Shown: in pieces, positions 9,672 to 19,837 of the stretch
Layout of the letters: each line of letters starts with the position of its first letter
Position numbering within the stretch: position 1 is the first letter of the stretch
The notes under the pieces: generated by a model
Told to the model about the DNA's origin: nothing
Database searches by the model: none
The model's input: only the letters and a program-made list of their open reading frames with translations
Made by a program: the position numbers and the translations under genes
Assembly: GCA_019636345.1 (NCBI GenBank)
Contig: JAHBXQ010000012.1
Span: forward strand, 1 to 64,000
Source: Pirellulales bacterium
Lineage (GTDB): Bacteria > Planctomycetota > Planctomycetia > Pirellulales > Lacipirellulaceae
Length of the DNA stretch: 64,000 nt
Reading direction: 5' to 3'

Positions 9672-12600
9672 ATGAAACGGTATCGCGTCAACTATCCGCT
9701 CTTGTTCGGCTTGGTCGCATTGGTCGTGGTTGCGGCGCCGAGCCTCTATTTTCTGTGGCGCTATCAGATCAGCCGTAACGCCGATCGGCTCCAGACCCGC
9801 GCCGAAGAGGCGATGAAGGAGGACGATCTGTTGGCCGCCCTGGAGAACATGGCGCGCTACGTGGCCTTACGCCCCGACGACATCGACGCCCAGCGAGCCG
9901 CCAGCAAGATCGCGCTCGATGCGATGAACACGCGCAACGCCACGAACGAGGCGCTGATCACGGCGTACAGCGTGCTGCAGGAGGGGGTGGCGAAGACCGG
10001 CGACAACGAAATCCGCCGGCGGCTGATCGACGTGCTGCCGAAGTTCGGTTACTTCTCTCGCGCGATCGTCGAGATCGACGAGCTGATTCGCTCCGGGTCC
10101 AAGGAGCAGAAGCTGTATACGCTCAAGGCGCAGTGCTTGGCGGCCGTGAGAGACTTGCCGGCCATGGAAGCCTTGATCGCCTCGGCGATCGGCTACGACG
10201 CGAAGACGGACGAGTTTGATCTCAAGAAGGCCGCGGCTCCCAACGAGCCGATGCTCTATTTCCTCATGGCCCAAGACATGAAGTTTCGCGGCGAGAAGCC
10301 CGAGCTGGCCGATCGGGTCATGGAGCAGTTGATCATCGCGAACCCCGACTCCGCCGAAGCCTACATTTACCGCCAGCAGTATCTGATGGCCCTGAGCGCC
10401 GAAGCGAATCTCGAGGCGCAGCGGATCACCGACAGCGCAAAATCGACGGGCAAGAGCGACGAAGAGGCCGCGGAAGCGGCGAAAGAGAAGACCGAACTGG
10501 CCGTCGAGCTTAAGCGAGAGGCTTACGCGGCCCTCGACCGAGCGAACGTGCTGGATCCGAAGTTGGACAACGTGCTGTTCGCCATGGGGGAACGAGCCAC
10601 GGTGATGTACGCCGAGGCCCTGCAGGAGGGAACGTCGCGCGAGGAGGCGGCCCCGCTGCTTGACGAAGCCGCGCGCTACTTCGCGGCCGGCGCCAAGGAG
10701 TACCCTGATCAGTCGAGATTTATTCTCCGACAGGCGGCCGTCGAAGCGCAACGAGAGGAATATGACAAAGCGATCCAGGTCCTGGAGCGGGGCTTGACGA
10801 TCTTCAAGCTGCCGGGCGCGAATGCGTTGCCGCTGTACAACCTCCGGATCGAACTGTTGCTGCAGAAGAACGACTTCAAGGGGGTCGAGGACGCGATCGC
10901 CGAGCTGCGCAAGTACAACGACGGCGACGTGAAGGCGCTCGCCAACTTCAACGAGGGGCGTTTGCAACTCGTGAACAAGCAGTGGGCGAAGGCCGCCAAG
11001 ACGTTGCGACTGGCCAAGGCCCGTCTGCTGCGATTCGGCGAGATTCAGGCGAACGCCAGCTTCTTTCAAGGGGTCGCCCACGAGCAACTGGGGCAGTACG
11101 ACCTGGCCCTGGAAGCCTACGAGTGGGCCCTCTCGAAGAACCCGAACATGGATCGGGCGTTGTCTGCCTGGACGAGCCTGAAGACTCGCTACCGTGGCGC
11201 CGGCGCCCCAGACGACTCCGTCGCCAACAGCCTCGAGCAACGGATCGAGCAGGAATTGGCCAAGCCGACTGACGAACAGGAATGGACGACCATCGGCAAG
11301 CAGATCGCGGCGATGGTCGAGGAACGCGGTCTCAGCGAGGCCGCCGGCGAGGCGATCAAGGCTCAGGTCTTGCTGCGGCGAGCCGAGGCCGCGACGTCGC
11401 TCGAGGCCAAGGAAGCGCTCTTCCAGCAGAGCCGAGACGTCATCAAGAAAGCCTTCACGCTCGACAAGACGAACATCCGCGTGCGGATCCTGGCGATCCG
11501 ACTGCTGCAGATGGAGCCCGGCAAGGGGCCGACCGCGGCGCTGAAACTGCTCGACCAGATGCTGACCGATCCGAGCGTGAAGGATTCGCCGGAACTGCGC
11601 GCCTTGCGGGCCGAGTTGCTGGTCGCCCAGGGCGATCCGGACGTGCGCAGCCAACTGGCCGCCGTGCTCGAGGGAATCGAGGACTGGCCGAGCAACGAGC
11701 AAGGGGCGGTCTATTTCGCGGTCGGGGGACGGTTCGCCCAGATCGGCGCCTACGAGGAAGCGCAAGCGGCCCTCGCACAAGCCGCCGAGCGAACACCCAC
11801 CAGTCTGCCGATCAGTAAGCTGATGTTCGACGTGGCGTTGCAGCGCCGCGACGCGGTCGGCATCAAGCAGGCCCAGGAGCAGATCAAGGAAATCCTCGGC
11901 AGCGAGGACGACCCGGACTATATCCTGTCGGAAGTTCGTCGCCGGATGACGCTCAGTTCCGGCGCCGAGGGGGGGGAGAAGGAATTGCAGGCCGCTGAGC
12001 AGATGCTCGACGAAGCTTTGAAGCGTCGGCCCCGGTGGTCGGAGTTGTGGGTCGTCAAGGGGCAGTTGGAATTGGGACTCCACCAGAACGTCGATGCCGC
12101 GCTCAAGGCGTTCGACATGGCCCTGGAAACGGGGCCGGCGAACACCAACGCCTTGCGCATTCAAATCGGGCTCCTGGCCGACCGCGGAGAGTTCGCCAAG
12201 GCCGCTGAGAAAGTCAAACTGATCCCCGCGGCGGCGATTCCCGAAGTCCTCGGCCGAGTCGGCGCGACCGTGCTGCGCGGAGTCGGAGACTTGAAAGGGG
12301 CGTACGATGCGGCTGCCAAGGTCGCTGAGAGTCAGCCTTCGAGCGCCGACACGCAGATCTGGTTCGCCGACCACGCCGTCGCGGCCGAGAAGTTCCCCGA
12401 GGCCGAGAAGGCGCTCCGCGCCGCCGCCGAAATCAACCCCGGCGAGCCGATGCTGTGGTCCAAACTCATCGGCCTGTTCGCCCAGACGAAGCAGTACGAC
12501 AAGCTGGAAAGCGTACTGCGCGAGGCCCACTTGGCGCTCGACGAGGAGTACCTGCCGTTGCTCAACGCTCGGTACTACGAAATGCAGGGTCGGTGGAGCG

Positions 12601-14132
12601 CCGCAGAGGACATCTACCTGTCGGCCTATAAGATGCGGATGGATGAGACCGAAGTGTTGCAGCGCCTGGCCGAATTCTATCTCAACTGGCCTGTCGCCCA
12701 GCAGGGAGACCCGCGCCGCGCTGCCCCCTATCTCAATCGCCTGATGAGGATGGGAGACGAAGGAAAGCTTCAGCCCGGCGACCCCTACGTGGCCTGGGCG
12801 CGTCGTCGCGCCGCGGCGCTCTTGGCGGCCGACGGGTCGTTCGCCAGCGCCGTCAAGGCCGAGAAGCTGATTGATCCGCTCGTGAACGTCGACAATCCTG
12901 ATCCCGAGGATCTCCGCAGCCTGGCGCTGGTGCTGACCAACCGCATGGACCCCGACTCGCGATTGCGGGCGATCGACGTTTGGGAGCGGCTCCGCAAGTC
13001 GGGGCAAATCCGGACCGGCGAGATCCTGCTGTTGGGCCAACTCCTCACGGGTTCGGGGCGATTGGAGAACGCCCAGCAACTGCTTGAAGACGCCATCTCG
13101 CGGAATCCGGACAATATCGAGATCATTCGCGGGTACGCCCGACTGCTGATCGATCAACGCGACTTCGTTCGCGCGCGTCGGCAGATCGCCGCGTTGGAGC
13201 GCAAGGGAGGCATGCCGGGGGTGGTCGCCGAATTGCAACTGCGTCTCGCCGCCCGCAGCGGCGACAAGGCCCGAACGCGCGAGCTTCTGACGTCGATGAC
13301 GCCCCCGTTGAATCTGATGACGGAGCGAGATCTGGAGAGCGTGCGTAGCATCGGCCAGTTGGCGAACGAAATCGGGGACCACGAGTACGCCCTGTCGATG
13401 GCGACCGAGTACGCCAAACGCAAGCCGGAAGGGCAGCTTGAACTCGCTCGCATGATGGGCCGCTTCGGCGACGCCGAGGAGAGCATGACGCTGCTCAAGC
13501 GGCTGTTCGACGACAATCTCGACGACGTCTTGCGGGCGGCGCTGGAGATTTACCGCGCACGGCGCGCCGAATCGGGGGACAAGCTTGATGATGCCGTGAG
13601 CAGCTTCGTCCGCCGGGCGATCAACGACGATCCGGAAAACGCCCAGCGACTGGTGTTGCAGGCCGAAGCGTACGAAATTCGCGAGGAGTACGACGCGGCG
13701 ATCGACGCCTACGGCGCGTTGGTTCAGCGAGACGACTTGCCCGGCATGGTGCGGGCCACCGCGCTCAACAACTTTGCATACCTGCTGGCGCTCAAAGGGG
13801 AGAAGACTCGGCTCGACGACGCGTTGAAGGCGGTCGACGAGTCGGCCGAACTGCTGGGCCCCATTTCCGACATTCTCGACACGCGCGCGGTCGTCCATAT
13901 GGCCCGCGACGACTTCAAATCGGCGGCGGCCGATATGAAGAAGTCGATCCAGATCGGCCCCACGCCGAGCAAGTATTACCATCTGGCTCGCGCGCTGTAC
14001 TACGCCGGCGACAAGGACGGAGCAATCGACGCCTGGCGCCGCGGGCTTGAGGAAGGTCTCGATCTCAAGGCGATTTCCGATTTGGAGCACCAGCAGTACG
14101 AGGAATTCGCTCGCACAATCGAATCCGAGTAA
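9672..14132 (+). CDS. Very large membrane-anchored TPR protein
   Basis: A 1486-residue protein. It opens with a short basic segment and one membrane helix (LLFGLVALVVVAAPSLYFLWRY, about 10-32); no cleavage site is evident, so it is probably anchored with the bulk outside the cytoplasm. The rest is helical tetratricopeptide-type repeats almost from end to end. Examples are EEAMKEDDLLAALENMARYV near the N-terminus, HEQLGQYDLALEAYEWALSK, LENAQQLLEDAISRNPDNIE, and DDFKSAAADMKKSIQIGPTPSKYYHLARALYYAGDKDGAIDAW at the end, where the pattern is split across helices. TPR solenoids organise protein complexes; in exosortase/PEP-CTERM bacteria such giant TPR proteins often belong to export or polysaccharide machineries, but no partner is proven here. 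The next two genes lie on the same strand, the first 163 bp downstream. Confidence 0.85.
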   Translation: MKRYRVNYPLLFGLVALVVVAAPSLYFLWRYQISRNADRLQTRAEEAMKEDDLLAALENMARYVALRPDDIDAQRAASKIALDAMNTRNATNEALITAYSVLQEGVAKTGDNEIRRRLIDVLPKFGYFSRAIVEIDELIRSGSKEQKLYTLKAQCLAAVRDLPAMEALIASAIGYDAKTDEFDLKKAAAPNEPMLYFLMAQDMKFRGEKPELADRVMEQLIIANPDSAEAYIYRQQYLMALSAEANLEAQRITDSAKSTGKSDEEAAEAAKEKTELAVELKREAYAALDRANVLDPKLDNVLFAMGERATVMYAEALQEGTSREEAAPLLDEAARYFAAGAKEYPDQSRFILRQAAVEAQREEYDKAIQVLERGLTIFKLPGANALPLYNLRIELLLQKNDFKGVEDAIAELRKYNDGDVKALANFNEGRLQLVNKQWAKAAKTLRLAKARLLRFGEIQANASFFQGVAHEQLGQYDLALEAYEWALSKNPNMDRALSAWTSLKTRYRGAGAPDDSVANSLEQRIEQELAKPTDEQEWTTIGKQIAAMVEERGLSEAAGEAIKAQVLLRRAEAATSLEAKEALFQQSRDVIKKAFTLDKTNIRVRILAIRLLQMEPGKGPTAALKLLDQMLTDPSVKDSPELRALRAELLVAQGDPDVRSQLAAVLEGIEDWPSNEQGAVYFAVGGRFAQIGAYEEAQAALAQAAERTPTSLPISKLMFDVALQRRDAVGIKQAQEQIKEILGSEDDPDYILSEVRRRMTLSSGAEGGEKELQAAEQMLDEALKRRPRWSELWVVKGQLELGLHQNVDAALKAFDMALETGPANTNALRIQIGLLADRGEFAKAAEKVKLIPAAAIPEVLGRVGATVLRGVGDLKGAYDAAAKVAESQPSSADTQIWFADHAVAAEKFPEAEKALRAAAEINPGEPMLWSKLIGLFAQTKQYDKLESVLREAHLALDEEYLPLLNARYYEMQGRWSAAEDIYLSAYKMRMDETEVLQRLAEFYLNWPVAQQGDPRRAAPYLNRLMRMGDEGKLQPGDPYVAWARRRAAALLAADGSFASAVKAEKLIDPLVNVDNPDPEDLRSLALVLTNRMDPDSRLRAIDVWERLRKSGQIRTGEILLLGQLLTGSGRLENAQQLLEDAISRNPDNIEIIRGYARLLIDQRDFVRARRQIAALERKGGMPGVVAELQLRLAARSGDKARTRELLTSMTPPLNLMTERDLESVRSIGQLANEIGDHEYALSMATEYAKRKPEGQLELARMMGRFGDAEESMTLLKRLFDDNLDDVLRAALEIYRARRAESGDKLDDAVSSFVRRAINDDPENAQRLVLQAEAYEIREEYDAAIDAYGALVQRDDLPGMVRATALNNFAYLLALKGEKTRLDDALKAVDESAELLGPISDILDTRAVVHMARDDFKSAAADMKKSIQIGPTPSKYYHLARALYYAGDKDGAIDAWRRGLEEGLDLKAISDLEHQQYEEFARTIESE

Positions 14133-14295
14133 GCTCCCGCAACTCGACCGTGGATTCGGCGAGCGACGAGGTCGGCGTTCGCCGGGCCGTCGTTGTTGGC
14201 CCCGAATCGGCTGATTAAGATGCTAGTTGTCAACCCGCGCCGCATCGTCGGCGCCACCCCTGTTTGCCTCGTGTTCTGAGGACGGGAACGACGTC

Positions 14296-16380
14296 ATGTT
14301 CAGTTCGCTCTATCGCCCCTGCCGCCGATCGGCCGGCTTGATTCCTTGCTTGTTCGCCCTCGCCTTCGGCGCGGTCGGGACGACCTCGCGACCCGCGGCG
14401 GCTCAGCTCGACGACGCCAACTCGGCGGTGTTCGGGCGCGGGCTGCATGCCTACTACGCAGGTCGGCTCGGTGAAGCCGATCAGTACTTCTCGCAGGCGA
14501 TTGACGCCGGCGTCGTCGACCCGCGGGTCTACTACTTCCGCGGGGTGTCGCGTCTGCAGCAGGGACGACGGTACGAAGCCGAGCAGGACCTGCAAGTCGG
14601 GGCGAGCTTCGAGGCCCAACGGCCGGGCGTCGCTCACGTCGTCAATCAATCGCTGATGCGGGTGCAAGGCGCCCACCGACAGGTGCTCGAGCGCTATCGC
14701 CGCTCCGCGAAGATCGCTCAGGCGGGGACGGCGCAGGTCGCGAGCCAGGCTCGCTACCAACAGCGCGCGACCCGCGAGAGTTGGGTCCTGCGGAAGCCGG
14801 CGCTCGTGCCGCTCGAGCAGCTTGCCCAGCCGGGAGCAGTCGGGTTTGCGACCCCTGAGGCCGTGACCGAGCGCGTCGTCGCGGGGCCCGTCGAGGCGAC
14901 CCCGGCGCCGATGCTGGAACCGGTTCCGCAGCCGCCGGTCGCTGAAAGTCAGCCCGCCCCCCTGGCCGATGCCCCGGCGCCCGATCTCGCAGATCCTGCG
15001 GAGGGGGACGTCCTCGGCATCGCTCCGCCTGCGGAGGAGCCCGTCGAAACCATGCCGGCCGACGACGCGGCCGACGACGTGTTTGCCGACGCGACCCCTG
15101 CGGAGTCAATGGAACCTGCTGTTCCCGACGCCGCGGCTGAGCCGGCCGAGGACGATCCCTTCGGCGAGAGCGTCGTCGAGGCGCCTGCTTCAGACGCTGC
15201 GGCGATGGAGGAGCCTGTCGCGTCCGCCCCGCCTGAGGACGCTTTCGGCGTCGACGCGGACGAGGCGCCGATGACGGACGACCCCTTTGCCGACGAAAGC
15301 CCCTTTGGGGATGAAACGGCTGAGGAGATGGTGGAACAGCCCGCCGAACCCGACGTTGCCGAAGCGCCGGCGGCAGAGCCGAGCGAGGACGCCGAAGCCG
15401 CGCCTGGCGAGGCGGGGGACGATCCCTTCGGCGAGGACCCCTTCGGCAGTGCGCGTGAGGATGCGGGCGATTTCTCGCAGCCGGCGATGGAGGACGAGGC
15501 GAGCTCGGCGGAAGAGGATGCCGCCGCGATGCCTGCCGAGTCCGACGCGGTCACGGAGGAGGACCCGTTCACGGTCGACGCGGCCGAGGGACCGATGATC
15601 GACGACGCGGATCCGTTCGGAAGCGACGACGCGGAGCCGATGGCCGACGAGCCGACCGAAGACGAACCCGCCGCGGTTGATCCGTTCGCTGACGAGCCCG
15701 AAGTTCCCGCGGAGGAGTCCGACGCCGAGGCGGCGATGGCCGACCCGTTCGGCGAGTTTTCTGGCGCCGATTCCGACGCCGAAGCGACTGCTGCGGCTGA
15801 CGATGCCGAGGCTCCGGCTGCCGCCGAGGAAATGGCCGACGAAACCGAATCTGCCGCCGAAGAAGCGGTTGACGAAGCCGCCGACCGGCCTGCCGCCCCG
15901 GCAGAGACCGAAGCGGACCCGATGGACGATCCGTTCGGGGACTTTGGGGACGACGACGCGGCAGCCGCTGACAGGGATGTCGCCGACGTGGACGTCGCCG
16001 ACGAGGATGCCGCCGCGGAGGATGCTGCGACCGGCGCTGAGAACGACGCGGCGGCTGAGGATGATGACGCGGCGATGGACGACCCCTTCGGGGATGCCGA
16101 CTCCGACCCGACGGAGGCCGAAGAGGATGCGTCCGCTGATGCGGACGAGTCCGAGGAGGCCGTCGAAGATCAGAGCGAGGCCGCGATGACGGAGGACGAC
16201 GACCCGTTCGGCGAGTCCGCGGAGGCGACCGATTCCGAAGACTCCGAAGGAGCAAGCGACGAAGAGGCGACCGAGGAAGCCGACGAGGAGGCCCCGGCCG
16301 CGGACGAATCTGCTGCTGACGAGGCTGCAGACGCCGAAGCGTCTGCAGAGGACGACTTCGATCCCTTCTTCGGAGAGTGA
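14296..16380 (+). CDS. Secreted TPR-headed protein with long acidic DPFG-repeat tail
   Basis: About 694 residues from an ATG at 14296 that precedes a clear signal peptide (LIPCLFALAFGAVGTTSRPAAAQ); a TTG at 14227 in the same frame would put extra residues before it. Residues ~30-130 form two or three TPR-like helices (GLHAYYAGRLGEADQYFSQA, YYFRGVSRLQQGRRYEAEQD). From about residue 200 to the end the sequence is low-complexity Asp/Glu/Ala/Pro, with some twelve copies of a short DPFG-like motif (DDPFGES, EDPFGSA, ADPFGEF, DDPFGDF, DFDPFFGE). Such a chain would be extremely acidic and probably disordered, with the motifs acting as regularly spaced binding elements or calcium ligands. It lies 6 bp upstream of a lipoprotein gene, with which it is presumably co-transcribed. 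I know no named family for the tail. Confidence 0.8.
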   Translation: MFSSLYRPCRRSAGLIPCLFALAFGAVGTTSRPAAAQLDDANSAVFGRGLHAYYAGRLGEADQYFSQAIDAGVVDPRVYYFRGVSRLQQGRRYEAEQDLQVGASFEAQRPGVAHVVNQSLMRVQGAHRQVLERYRRSAKIAQAGTAQVASQARYQQRATRESWVLRKPALVPLEQLAQPGAVGFATPEAVTERVVAGPVEATPAPMLEPVPQPPVAESQPAPLADAPAPDLADPAEGDVLGIAPPAEEPVETMPADDAADDVFADATPAESMEPAVPDAAAEPAEDDPFGESVVEAPASDAAAMEEPVASAPPEDAFGVDADEAPMTDDPFADESPFGDETAEEMVEQPAEPDVAEAPAAEPSEDAEAAPGEAGDDPFGEDPFGSAREDAGDFSQPAMEDEASSAEEDAAAMPAESDAVTEEDPFTVDAAEGPMIDDADPFGSDDAEPMADEPTEDEPAAVDPFADEPEVPAEESDAEAAMADPFGEFSGADSDAEATAAADDAEAPAAAEEMADETESAAEEAVDEAADRPAAPAETEADPMDDPFGDFGDDDAAAADRDVADVDVADEDAAAEDAATGAENDAAAEDDDAAMDDPFGDADSDPTEAEEDASADADESEEAVEDQSEAAMTEDDDPFGESAEATDSEDSEGASDEEATEEADEEAPAADESAADEAADAEASAEDDFDPFFGE

Positions 16381-16386
16381 TCGCGC

Positions 16387-16878
16387 ATGAAATCGATCAA
16401 CTCCTGGAACCGAAGACGGCATGCGGGCCGTCGGCGATTGGCGACGCTGTGCGCTATGTTGCTCGCAACGCTGGCGTCGTGCAGTCGCCCGCCGGCGCCG
16501 ATCGTTGCGCCGGACGCCGAGCGCGACGACCTCGAAGTGGTCGTCGACCGCTTGCGCAACGTGCTGGGCGAGTCGACGCCCGCCACGTCCATTCCCAACG
16601 TCACGGTCGTTCCGACCACCCGGATCGTGAAGGAGTACGACATGCAACCGGCGGCGGACGGGCGTCCGGCTGCCGCGACGATCACGATTCGCACGATCCC
16701 CGGCCGGGCCGCGCTGGCCGAAAAGCGGGGCGACGTCGACAACCCGGCCGAGTCAGTCGAGGACTCTTCGACCGACGAGACGTATCAGCTTGCCTACGGC
16801 GAGAAAGGCTGGGAACTCGTCGAGCAACCGCAGACCGAAGTCGAGAAGTTGTGGTTCGTGTACGCCCTGCCGGATTGA
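16387..16878 (+). CDS. Small putative lipoprotein
   Basis: A 163-residue protein with a basic N-terminus, a hydrophobic stretch and a lipobox LASC placing the lipidated Cys at residue 32, so it should be anchored to a membrane facing the periplasm. The mature part has no domain I recognise; it contains a DLEVVVDRLRNVLGE helix and ends in a TYQLAYGEKGWELVEQP region. Its start is 6 bp after the stop of the acidic repeat protein, which argues for one transcript and a related job. A membrane-tethered partner of that protein is a reasonable inference only. Confidence 0.75.
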   Translation: MKSINSWNRRRHAGRRRLATLCAMLLATLASCSRPPAPIVAPDAERDDLEVVVDRLRNVLGESTPATSIPNVTVVPTTRIVKEYDMQPAADGRPAAATITIRTIPGRAALAEKRGDVDNPAESVEDSSTDETYQLAYGEKGWELVEQPQTEVEKLWFVYALPD

Positions 16879-16984
16879 TCCGCAGAGCGACTCCTCGCGC
16901 GGTTGTCTGCAACGCGCAGCGCACCGGGCTCGACAACTGATTTCGGCGTGGCCGCCGACTCGCATCGCGCCAGGCGCATCGGCG

Positions 16985-19492
16985 CTATGGCCCGACCGCT
17001 CCTGCAGGGTTGGCGGCAACGTGATCAGCTGCGCGACTCGCCTGATATTCGTAGGCGGCTGACGGCACGTAGCGGGACGCAGCGGCGGACGAATTGGCTG
17101 CGAACGGATTGGCCGGTCGCGCCGGGCCCGCCGCTTGCGGCGGGACGGTCGCGTCGGCGTCCCCAGCGGGCGCGTCGCGGCGGAACGGGTTGAGTTGCGC
17201 CGCGGCCGCTTGTCCTCCTGGGGCGACGGGGACGGTCGCGGACTGTTGCCCGGGGGCGGGCATTGGCGTCGTGACCGGCGTCGGCTGGTAAGCCGCAGCC
17301 GGCGCCACGTTCCCCGACGACCCGTCCTCGATCACCGCCGGCAGCGGTTGGACCGTCGACAGGCCCGTTGCCGCGGGCGACGACAGGTTCATCGCCGAGG
17401 GATTGTTCATGGTTTGCGGCGCCGGGATCTCCTCGATCGGCGTCGCGTCGTCGGTTCGCTGTTCCAGCGCTCCCGGCGGGACGCTCTCGACCCCTGCCCC
17501 GCTCCGCTGGCCGTACGGCCAGCGGCTGATCACGCCGGGACGGGTGAAGCCGTAGTCGATGAAGGCGGCGGCGTCGCGGCTCCGTGCGCGGCGCAGCGCG
17601 TCGAAGTGCGCCTTGCCGGGCCAGGGACCCTCGGCCAGGTAGACGCCGTTGTACTCCAAGAGCGAGTCCTTGTTGAAATGGACTCGGGCGATCGCCCGGT
17701 TGTAATCCACCAGCGAGCGGTACGTGGCGCTTTCCGACTCGGCCCGGCGACGCTGGGCGTCGAGCAGGAAGTCGAGCGTCTGGCGACCGACGTCGTACAG
17801 GGCTTGCCGGGCCTGCACTTCGTCCTCCGAGGCGAGCCGGCGATTGAAATTCGTCTGGGCGACCTCGTAATTGAAATCGAGATCGCGAATCGCGTCCGAC
17901 AGGTCGTGGGTGATTTCCAACTCCAGGTCCTGGAGGATCGCCCGTTCGCGCGACAACAGCATTTGGTGGTGACGCACGCCGGCCATGGCGGTGCGGAAGC
18001 CGATCGGCATGGTCATCTGCAGGCCGAGCTGCCACTCCTGAAATCGGCCGTCGGTCAGCACTTCCCAGGCGTTCGAGCCGTCGGCGAACGGCCCCAAACC
18101 GTTGCCGCTGGAGTTGATGAGCTTGTCGCCGGCGCCGAGCCAGCGGTACCGCCCGGCGAAGTCCAACCGCGGCATGACTTGGTTCTTGGCGGCGATGAGT
18201 TCGAGTTCGCGCCGCTTGACCAACCACTTCTGCTTGCGGATCTCTGCCTTGCGGACGAGCGCCTCGGCGTGGATGGCGGACCAGTCGAAGTGGACTCGCG
18301 CGGTCGTCAGTTCGTCGCTGGGACGAATGAGTCGGCTGTCGGTCGCCGCGAGCCCCATGGCGTACCGCAAGCGGTTCTCGACGCGCAACAACGACGTGAG
18401 CGCGGTCTGCACCTGCGATTGGAACAGGAAGTACTGCGAGCGAGCCTGCGATTCCTGGTCGGCCTCGCCGCCGGTCTGCCCGGCGCGTTGCAGGGCCTTG
18501 ACCCGCTGCCAGGTGACCAGCGCGCTTTGCAGGCCGACCTTGCGGGCTTCCAGATCGCGGTAGGAGAAATAGAGTTCCCAGTAGGCGTCCTCGACCCCCA
18601 GCACGAAGTTCCGCACGCCGATCTCGAAATCGGTCAGCGCGACGTCGTGCCGGATGCGGGCGATCACCACGCCGTCGATCGGATTGAGCTGCCCAGCGGC
18701 GGCCTGTTGAAAGGACGACGGCCCGGCGATGCGGTTCACTTGCGTGCCGCCCCCCTGCAGCAACGGCCGGTTGAACGACGCCTCGATGTTCACGTTCCAG
18801 TCGCTCGGCTGGATCCGGCTGCCGTTGTTGTTTTGGTCGTACGCGTAATTGTTGGCGATGCCGAAGGTCGAACCGTCGGCGGTCGTCTTGGTGATGCCGA
18901 AGTTCCCCTGCCCGACGTCTTGCCGGAAGTTGGGGGCGAAGAAGTCGGGAATCGCCGCCAACCCGAAGTTCTGCGGCCGGTCGTTGTACTGCCACAGCAA
19001 GCTGCTGTTGAACTGGGCGTCGAACGCGGCAAGCGCGGCCTCGACGCCGGTGCCGGCGAACTGGCTCGAATTCGAAAAGCCCGTGCCGCTCTCGATGAGC
19101 GCGGGATCGAACACGGTCGTCACGTTCGATCCCTGCAAAGTGATCGTCGAGGGGGCGGTCGTCGAGATGTTCTGCCCGTTGTCGGTAATCCGGCCGCCGA
19201 GCTGCCGCAGGACCTGGCTGTTTTCAAGCGCAATGCGAGTTGCTTCCTCGAGCGTGAGATCCCAGAACTGATAGTCGCTGAAATTGGCGAGCGTCAGCGG
19301 CGGCTGGCTCGCGGCGGTCTCGACGAGCGGTTCGGTCGCGACGTCGGGGTACTCGATCGCCGTGGCGACGTCGAGATAATGCGAGAGATCGCCGTCCTCG
19401 CGAAAGAAGAACGGCTGCGTCGGCTGGCAGCCGCTGACGAACGTCAGCAGGCAGAGCCAGAGGCTGATGGTGGAGCGGAGTTCGCGGTTCAT
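16985..19492 (-). CDS. TolC-family outer-membrane efflux lipoprotein
   Basis: About 835 residues from an ATG at 19492 that begins MNRELRSTISLWLCLLTFVS followed by GC, a lipoprotein signal with Cys22; longer in-frame starts add a tail with no family match. The body shows TolC features: LTLEEATRIALENSQVLRQLGG near residue 95, then two long helical repeats with AYWELYFSYRDLEARKVGL and later DLEITHDLSDAIRDLDFNYE, LYDVGRQTLDFLLDAQRRRAE and SLVDYNRAIARVHFNKDSLLE. TolC proteins form the trimeric outer-membrane channel for export systems. The length exceeds the usual 450-500 residues because of an insert of about 150 residues after the first helix and a Pro/Ala-rich C-terminal tail of about 180 residues, both common in planctomycete homologues. 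It may serve the ABC exporter of this window, but the linkage is only by proximity. Confidence 0.9.
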   Translation of the reverse strand: MNRELRSTISLWLCLLTFVSGCQPTQPFFFREDGDLSHYLDVATAIEYPDVATEPLVETAASQPPLTLANFSDYQFWDLTLEEATRIALENSQVLRQLGGRITDNGQNISTTAPSTITLQGSNVTTVFDPALIESGTGFSNSSQFAGTGVEAALAAFDAQFNSSLLWQYNDRPQNFGLAAIPDFFAPNFRQDVGQGNFGITKTTADGSTFGIANNYAYDQNNNGSRIQPSDWNVNIEASFNRPLLQGGGTQVNRIAGPSSFQQAAAGQLNPIDGVVIARIRHDVALTDFEIGVRNFVLGVEDAYWELYFSYRDLEARKVGLQSALVTWQRVKALQRAGQTGGEADQESQARSQYFLFQSQVQTALTSLLRVENRLRYAMGLAATDSRLIRPSDELTTARVHFDWSAIHAEALVRKAEIRKQKWLVKRRELELIAAKNQVMPRLDFAGRYRWLGAGDKLINSSGNGLGPFADGSNAWEVLTDGRFQEWQLGLQMTMPIGFRTAMAGVRHHQMLLSRERAILQDLELEITHDLSDAIRDLDFNYEVAQTNFNRRLASEDEVQARQALYDVGRQTLDFLLDAQRRRAESESATYRSLVDYNRAIARVHFNKDSLLEYNGVYLAEGPWPGKAHFDALRRARSRDAAAFIDYGFTRPGVISRWPYGQRSGAGVESVPPGALEQRTDDATPIEEIPAPQTMNNPSAMNLSSPAATGLSTVQPLPAVIEDGSSGNVAPAAAYQPTPVTTPMPAPGQQSATVPVAPGGQAAAAQLNPFRRDAPAGDADATVPPQAAGPARPANPFAANSSAAASRYVPSAAYEYQASRAADHVAANPAGAVGP

Positions 19493-19837
19493 GACGCTCG
19501 ACGTCTCGCTGGGAGGACCTGCCCGGCGCGAGCCTCGGCTCGGCCGGTCGATCTGGCTGCCGACGATCGCCGGACGCCGTTCGCCCGTCGACCGTTTGAG
19601 GGTCGCGCCCTCGTCCCCCCGGACGAGATCTCCGCCGCCGTCGCGCAACGTCTCGCGACGAGCGCACCGCAGGCGGAGCAATCCGCAATGGTGTTATCGT
19701 CCGCCCAATCGGCAAACTTTCGCACAAGAGACGTGTGCGAGAGAGAAATTCGCAGCAACGCTTGCTAGCTGCGGCGTAAGAACGCGCCAAAGAGCCGCAA
19801 GGCGCCTGCCCGCCCAAGCCGCAAGACGTCACCTTGT

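Noticed and set aside
9867-14090. A 1407-residue open frame on the minus strand opposite the TPR gene
   Set aside because: It has no family motif, is full of Arg/His/Gly/Gln and mirrors the codons of the TPR gene; such antisense openness is usual in high-GC DNA.
14969-16255. Several Arg/Ser/Pro-rich frames in the acidic-repeat gene, on both strands
   Set aside because: They arise from the GAC/GAG/GCC codon bias of the acidic protein in shifted frames.
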